Shown here piece by piece: positions 60,785 to 64,000 of a DNA stretch of 64,000 bases. Both the position numbers and the translations under genes were made by a program. The notes beneath the pieces are model-generated. The model did no database searches, was not told where the DNA came from, and saw nothing but the letters and a program-made list of their open reading frames with translations. The stretch's first letter is position 1, and the number at the start of each line of letters is the position of its first letter. Source of the stretch: Listeria cornellensis FSL F6-0969 (GTDB taxonomy: Bacteria; Bacillota; Bacilli; Lactobacillales; Listeriaceae). The DNA lies in the NCBI RefSeq assembly GCF_000525855.1, contig NZ_AODE01000017.1, positions 1-64,000 on the forward strand. The letters run 5' to 3'.

Positions 60785-60958
60785 TTAAAAGTCCAACGCG
60801 AGCGCATAATCTAACACTTGTTTTACAAGAATAAAATCCTCACCTCTTAGCTTATCCGCAAATGTTTTACTCTTGATTGGCTGTATATCAAAACTATGAA
60901 TTTGAGTGGTATTTATACTAGGAAATCTCCTGATTGCACTACTCTTCAAAATTTGTTT
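60785..60958 (-). pseudogene. Orphan 3' coding fragment, start missing
   Basis: An open frame of 57 codons with no plausible start reads RRFPSINTTQIHSFDIQPIK and ends ILVKQVLDYALALDF. It lies in the 439-bp gap between the surface protein and the amidase; the rest of the gap is AT-rich with nothing I recognise apart from the presumed promoter of the surface protein gene. It looks like the tail of a lost gene. Confidence 0.35.
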
Positions 60959-60965
60959 TCACGCT

Positions 60966-61460
60966 TCAATTATTCACCCGTCCAACAATCTCCGCTAATC
61001 TAGGAATCAGCGATGGCCCCGGACACTCCGTTGTCTCCGCCGAATTCCCCTCCGCACATTGATGCCCGACAATTCGCATTTTTCTACCATACCTCGTGTT
61101 AATATCTTGAATTAATAACACCAGCGAATCAATCGTAGCTTCACTAACCTCCCACTCCGGGCCTTCCGTAACATTACAACACTCAATCCCAATCGAATAA
61201 GAATTTGCCGCCCGTGCATGCCAAACTCTTTTTTCCTCGCCAACATACGCTCGTATTTCACCGTTTGGCCCAATTCCATAATGCGCCGAAGCTTCCCGTT
61301 CTCGCCACACCTCCGGAACCTCATCAAAATCAGTTTTTGCCATATGATGAACAACAACCGTCGTGATTTCTGCGCCTTCCCTGCTATTCCATCTTTCCTC
61401 ACCAGTCTTTACAAAACGTTCAAACTCGTACGGGGTCGCTAACGGACTAATCATGGACAT
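60966..61460 (-). CDS. N-acetylmuramoyl-L-alanine amidase, PGRP/amidase_2 type
   Basis: A 164-residue zinc amidase cleaving the muramyl-peptide bond of peptidoglycan. Zinc ligands are the histidine of VVVHHMA, the histidine of GHQCAEG and the cysteine of ETTECPGP; HYGIGPNGEI and SIGIECCN are family motifs. ATG 61460 follows GAGGCGATTTTG. No signal peptide and no cell-wall-binding domain, as in many phage endolysin catalytic domains, so it may be a domesticated phage enzyme. Confidence 0.85.
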   Translation of the reverse strand: MSMISPLATPYEFERFVKTGEERWNSREGAEITTVVVHHMAKTDFDEVPEVWREREASAHYGIGPNGEIRAYVGEEKRVWHARAANSYSIGIECCNVTEGPEWEVSEATIDSLVLLIQDINTRYGRKMRIVGHQCAEGNSAETTECPGPSLIPRLAEIVGRVNN

Positions 61461-61500
61461 CAAAATCGCCTCATTTCTTTTTCTAAAAGTATACCACAAG

Positions 61501-61523
61501 AAAACCACCCCGATTTGGAGTGG
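61501..61523 (-). terminator. Terminator of the GPH transporter gene
   Basis: Minus strand CCACTCC-aaat-GGGGTGG (approximate, one mismatch) followed by TTTTCTT, 10 bp after the transporter stop. Confidence 0.6.
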
Positions 61524-61532
61524 CTCGCTTCC

Positions 61533-62918
61533 TTATTGTTCTTCTTTTAACTTCGCGTTACGTTCCGCCAATTCCACAAGATACATCTTCTCCTGCTTAT
61601 CCGCTTTATAGAACATCAACGCAATCGCTGCAATCACAAAGCCAACAATCGGAATCCAAATAAAGTTGAACTCAATCGCATGTAGCGCGCTCGTAGATTG
61701 GACTTTATTCGCTTGATAACCGCCCGCCGCTAATATCCCAGCAGTCATCGCACCACCAATTCCCATTCCGAATTTCGCGCCGAAGCTTGATGCGGAAGTC
61801 AGCAATCCTTGTGCTCTCACGCCGCTTTTCCACTCGCCATAATCGACGGTATCGGCAAGCATAACCGAAAGCAATCCGGAGATGAATCCAGTTCCAAACG
61901 CGTTAATCACAACGCCGACAATGATAATCGGCACGCTCAAACTATACGCCCCAATGCCCATAACCGCTTGTCCGATAATCGCCAAAATAAGTCCGCCGAC
62001 CATCGTGTTTCGTTTGCCCAATCTTCCCGCCACAGCAGGCGTCATCAGCAATGTCAAAAGGGATCCAAACGCCAGCGCCATAATCATCGGTACCAGATCT
62101 TCACGTCCCAAATTATATTTGAAGAAGTAAATCGTCGTTTGGTTTTTCATCGTCATAGCCATCCAGTAAATGAAGTTCATCAAAATCATGATAACCCACG
62201 GCCAGTTACGCTTAATCGCCTTCACACTATCTTTCACACGTACGACTTTTTGTACGTTTTCAATCCGTTCTTTCGTGTTGAAGAAAGTGTTCAGCAATAA
62301 TACCACAGCCACGATGGAAAAAATTAAAATCGTGAGGAAAAAACCTTTTTGGTCATTGCCTTTTCCGAGTGCTGCTACGATTGGCAATGTGAACACGGTT
62401 ACAATGATTTGTCCTAGCGTTCCACCAAATTGGCGAATTGTTCCCAAAACTGTTCTTTCTTGCGGATTATTCGTCAAACTTGGCAAAATCGATGTGATCG
62501 GCAAATTCACGCAAGAATATAAAATACCTACTAAAATATAGGTGATATAAGCCCATGCCAATTTTCCAGCGTCGTCAAAGCCTGGTGTTGTAAAGGTTAA
62601 CACGCACATGAGGCCAAATGGAATCGCGAACCACAGGAAGAATGGTCGACTTTTGCCCCAGCGTGTATTGGTACGATCGATGAAAATCCCGATAATCGGT
62701 CCATCAAAGGCATCGATCACGCGCGCGACTAGAAATAGCGTTCCAACTGCGGCCGCGCTTAGTCCGTAAACGTCTGTATAGAAAAACATTAAATAGGTCG
62801 AAATAACTTGAAATGCTAGATTACATGCTGTATCACTTAAACCGTAACTAATTCGTTCTTTCCATGGCACCATTGCTTTCAATGGCTGTTCCGTCGATAT
62901 TCTTCCTGTTGCTTCCAT
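61533..62918 (-). CDS. GPH-family glycoside:cation symporter
   Basis: A 461-residue MelB-type transporter with twelve helices. YGLSDTACNLAFQVISTYLMFFYTD at the N-terminus and the cation-site motif RVIDAFDGPIIGIFIDRTNTRWGKSRPFF mark the family; SVMLADTVDYGEWKSGVR is the second. ATG 62918 is preceded by AAGGTGGGAAAAT. It lies just downstream of a GH31 glycosidase, so it probably imports alpha-xylosides or related glycosides. Confidence 0.9.
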   Translation of the reverse strand: MEATGRISTEQPLKAMVPWKERISYGLSDTACNLAFQVISTYLMFFYTDVYGLSAAAVGTLFLVARVIDAFDGPIIGIFIDRTNTRWGKSRPFFLWFAIPFGLMCVLTFTTPGFDDAGKLAWAYITYILVGILYSCVNLPITSILPSLTNNPQERTVLGTIRQFGGTLGQIIVTVFTLPIVAALGKGNDQKGFFLTILIFSIVAVVLLLNTFFNTKERIENVQKVVRVKDSVKAIKRNWPWVIMILMNFIYWMAMTMKNQTTIYFFKYNLGREDLVPMIMALAFGSLLTLLMTPAVAGRLGKRNTMVGGLILAIIGQAVMGIGAYSLSVPIIIVGVVINAFGTGFISGLLSVMLADTVDYGEWKSGVRAQGLLTSASSFGAKFGMGIGGAMTAGILAAGGYQANKVQSTSALHAIEFNFIWIPIVGFVIAAIALMFYKADKQEKMYLVELAERNAKLKEEQ

Positions 62919-62975
62919 ATATTTTCCCACCTTTTTTGTAGTCGCCCATCTCGACGCGGAGACGGGCTCGATTTT

Positions 62976-64000
62976 TTATGCTAGTTTGATTGTTTTTTCA
63001 GATGTTTCGTATGTTTTTATCCCTGATTCGTGTTGTTTATGCCAAATGATTTCGTAGTTTGCCAAACCGTCTGTATGAACCGTGATTTCGGAATTGTTGT
63101 TTTCCACGCGGATTGTTGCTTTTTGCGCACCGTTTGCTTGGTAAATCACGGTTTCCGCGCTCGCGTCCGCCGTTTCAAAACCGTATACGTGAATCGTTGG
63201 GTTTTCCGCATAATCATATTCGGCGTGGTCATCCCGCGAACCGCACACGATAATGCTGTTTTCCTTCGCCAATAACGGGAAACTCATGTAGTCGTGATGC
63301 TCGCTAACCCACGTGCTACCGTCGTAAACCTCATCAGTCAAGATATTCGTCCATTTGCCTTTTGGAAGATAAAACTCGCCGCGACCTTCCTCGTTAAAAA
63401 TCGGAGCTACGAGTAAATTCTCGCCCAGCATATACTGACGGTCAAGCGTTGCAGCAGCTGGATCTTCCATGTATGAAAGCACCATCGGACGCATCATCGG
63501 CATACCATCCTTGTGCGCCGTCACCGCTTGCTTGAACAAGTACGGCATCAAACGCATTTTCAGCTTCGTAAATTTCCGCGTCACGTCCACCGCTTCCTCA
63601 TCGAAAATCCACGGCACGCGATACTCCACGTTCCCATGATAACGACTATGCGATGACAACAACCCGAACTGCGTCCAACGCTTGTAAATATCAGGTGTCG
63701 CGCCCTCTTCAAAACCGCCAATATCATGACTCCAAAAACCAAATCCAGACAGCATAAACGATAAACCGCCGCGCAACGATTCCGCCATCGAGCTATACGT
63801 AGAAAGGCAGTCGCCGCCCCAATGAACCGGAAATTTTTGCGATCCAACCGTTGCCGATCTCGCGAATAACACCGCATCTTGCTCGCCGCGCTTCTCCTTC
63901 AAAAGATCAAACACCACTTCATTGTAAATATACGCGTAATAATTATGCATCTTCTCAGGATCAGAGCCGTCGAAATACTGCACATCTGTCGGAATCCGCT
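62976..64000 (-). CDS. GH31 alpha-xylosidase/alpha-glucosidase, 5' end outside window
   Basis: The C-terminal 341 codons of a YicI-like GH31 enzyme; the gene continues past the right edge. Visible are RIPTDVQYFDGSDPEKMHNYYAYIYN just after the nucleophile region, the acid/base region LFARSATVGSQKFPVHWGGD, and GFGFWSHDIGGFEEG, followed by the C-terminal beta domains. It hydrolyses non-reducing alpha-xylosyl or glucosyl ends. Operon with the GPH symporter. Confidence 0.9.
   Translation of the reverse strand, partial: RIPTDVQYFDGSDPEKMHNYYAYIYNEVVFDLLKEKRGEQDAVLFARSATVGSQKFPVHWGGDCLSTYSSMAESLRGGLSFMLSGFGFWSHDIGGFEEGATPDIYKRWTQFGLLSSHSRYHGNVEYRVPWIFDEEAVDVTRKFTKLKMRLMPYLFKQAVTAHKDGMPMMRPMVLSYMEDPAAATLDRQYMLGENLLVAPIFNEEGRGEFYLPKGKWTNILTDEVYDGSTWVSEHHDYMSFPLLAKENSIIVCGSRDDHAEYDYAENPTIHVYGFETADASAETVIYQANGAQKATIRVENNNSEITVHTDGLANYEIIWHKQHESGIKTYETSEKTIKLA

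Overview
The window looks like chromosome of a Listeria-type Firmicute (Listeriaceae). This rests on gene content and order: dnaX-ebfC-recR-yaaL, cydABCD followed by tadA and an acyl-CoA synthetase, a dhaKLM operon preceded by an Orn/Lys/Arg decarboxylase, and a PTS/alpha-mannosidase operon resembling the one known from L. monocytogenes. Strong AGGAGG-type ribosome binding sites, LPXTG surface proteins and Gram-positive SRP RNA agree. The species cannot be named from this stretch.

Layout. 1-3 kb: 5' part of a repetitive surface protein (minus). 3-5.6 kb: amino-acid decarboxylase and an Abi_2/AbiF-type gene with its own promoter and a terminated leader RNA. 5.7-7.6 kb: dihydroxyacetone kinase dhaKLM. 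7.9-10 kb: zinc-independent ribosomal protein S14 behind a Zur box, then a LysR regulator divergent from a sugar acetyltransferase. 10-14.9 kb: DUF915 hydrolase, yaaL, recR, ebfC, dnaX, DUF3284 protein. 15-18 kb: CocE-type hydrolase and LysR regulator. 18-24 kb: small membrane and secreted proteins, with two divergent secreted-protein/lipoprotein pairs, one led by a subtilase. 24.3-31.4 kb: SRP RNA and a mannosyl-sugar PTS operon (GH38, IIC, IIB, IIA, PRD regulator). 31.5-35.7 kb: sugar transporter, two type I toxin-antitoxin loci, gluconokinase. 35.9-37.9 kb: glutathione-dependent formaldehyde oxidation pair. 38-41.3 kb: MFS, HAD phosphatase and ROK regulator. 41.4-45.8 kb: SpaA/Cna-B adhesin. 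46-52 kb: cytochrome bd operon with a Rex-like site. 52-56 kb: tadA, palindromic repeats, acyl-CoA synthetase, GNAT, a second Fst-type toxin locus. 56-60.5 kb: vanZ remnant and an LPXTG protein with ten 78-residue repeats. 61-64 kb: PGRP amidase, GPH sugar symporter and GH31 glycosidase (cut by the window end).

Many genes carry single-base frameshifts, mostly +1 in runs of 7-8 identical bases (decarboxylase, dhaL, dhaM, DUF915, DUF3284, DUF3139, subtilase, adhesins). Removing one base restores full-length family members each time, so sequencing error is the simplest explanation. Feature coordinates for these genes give the inferred whole gene.

The most interesting parts are the AbiF-like gene with its leader RNA, three type I toxin-antitoxin loci, the paired secreted-protein/lipoprotein operons, and several families of intergenic palindromic repeats sitting next to housekeeping genes (recR, dnaX, rpsN, tadA, SRP RNA).
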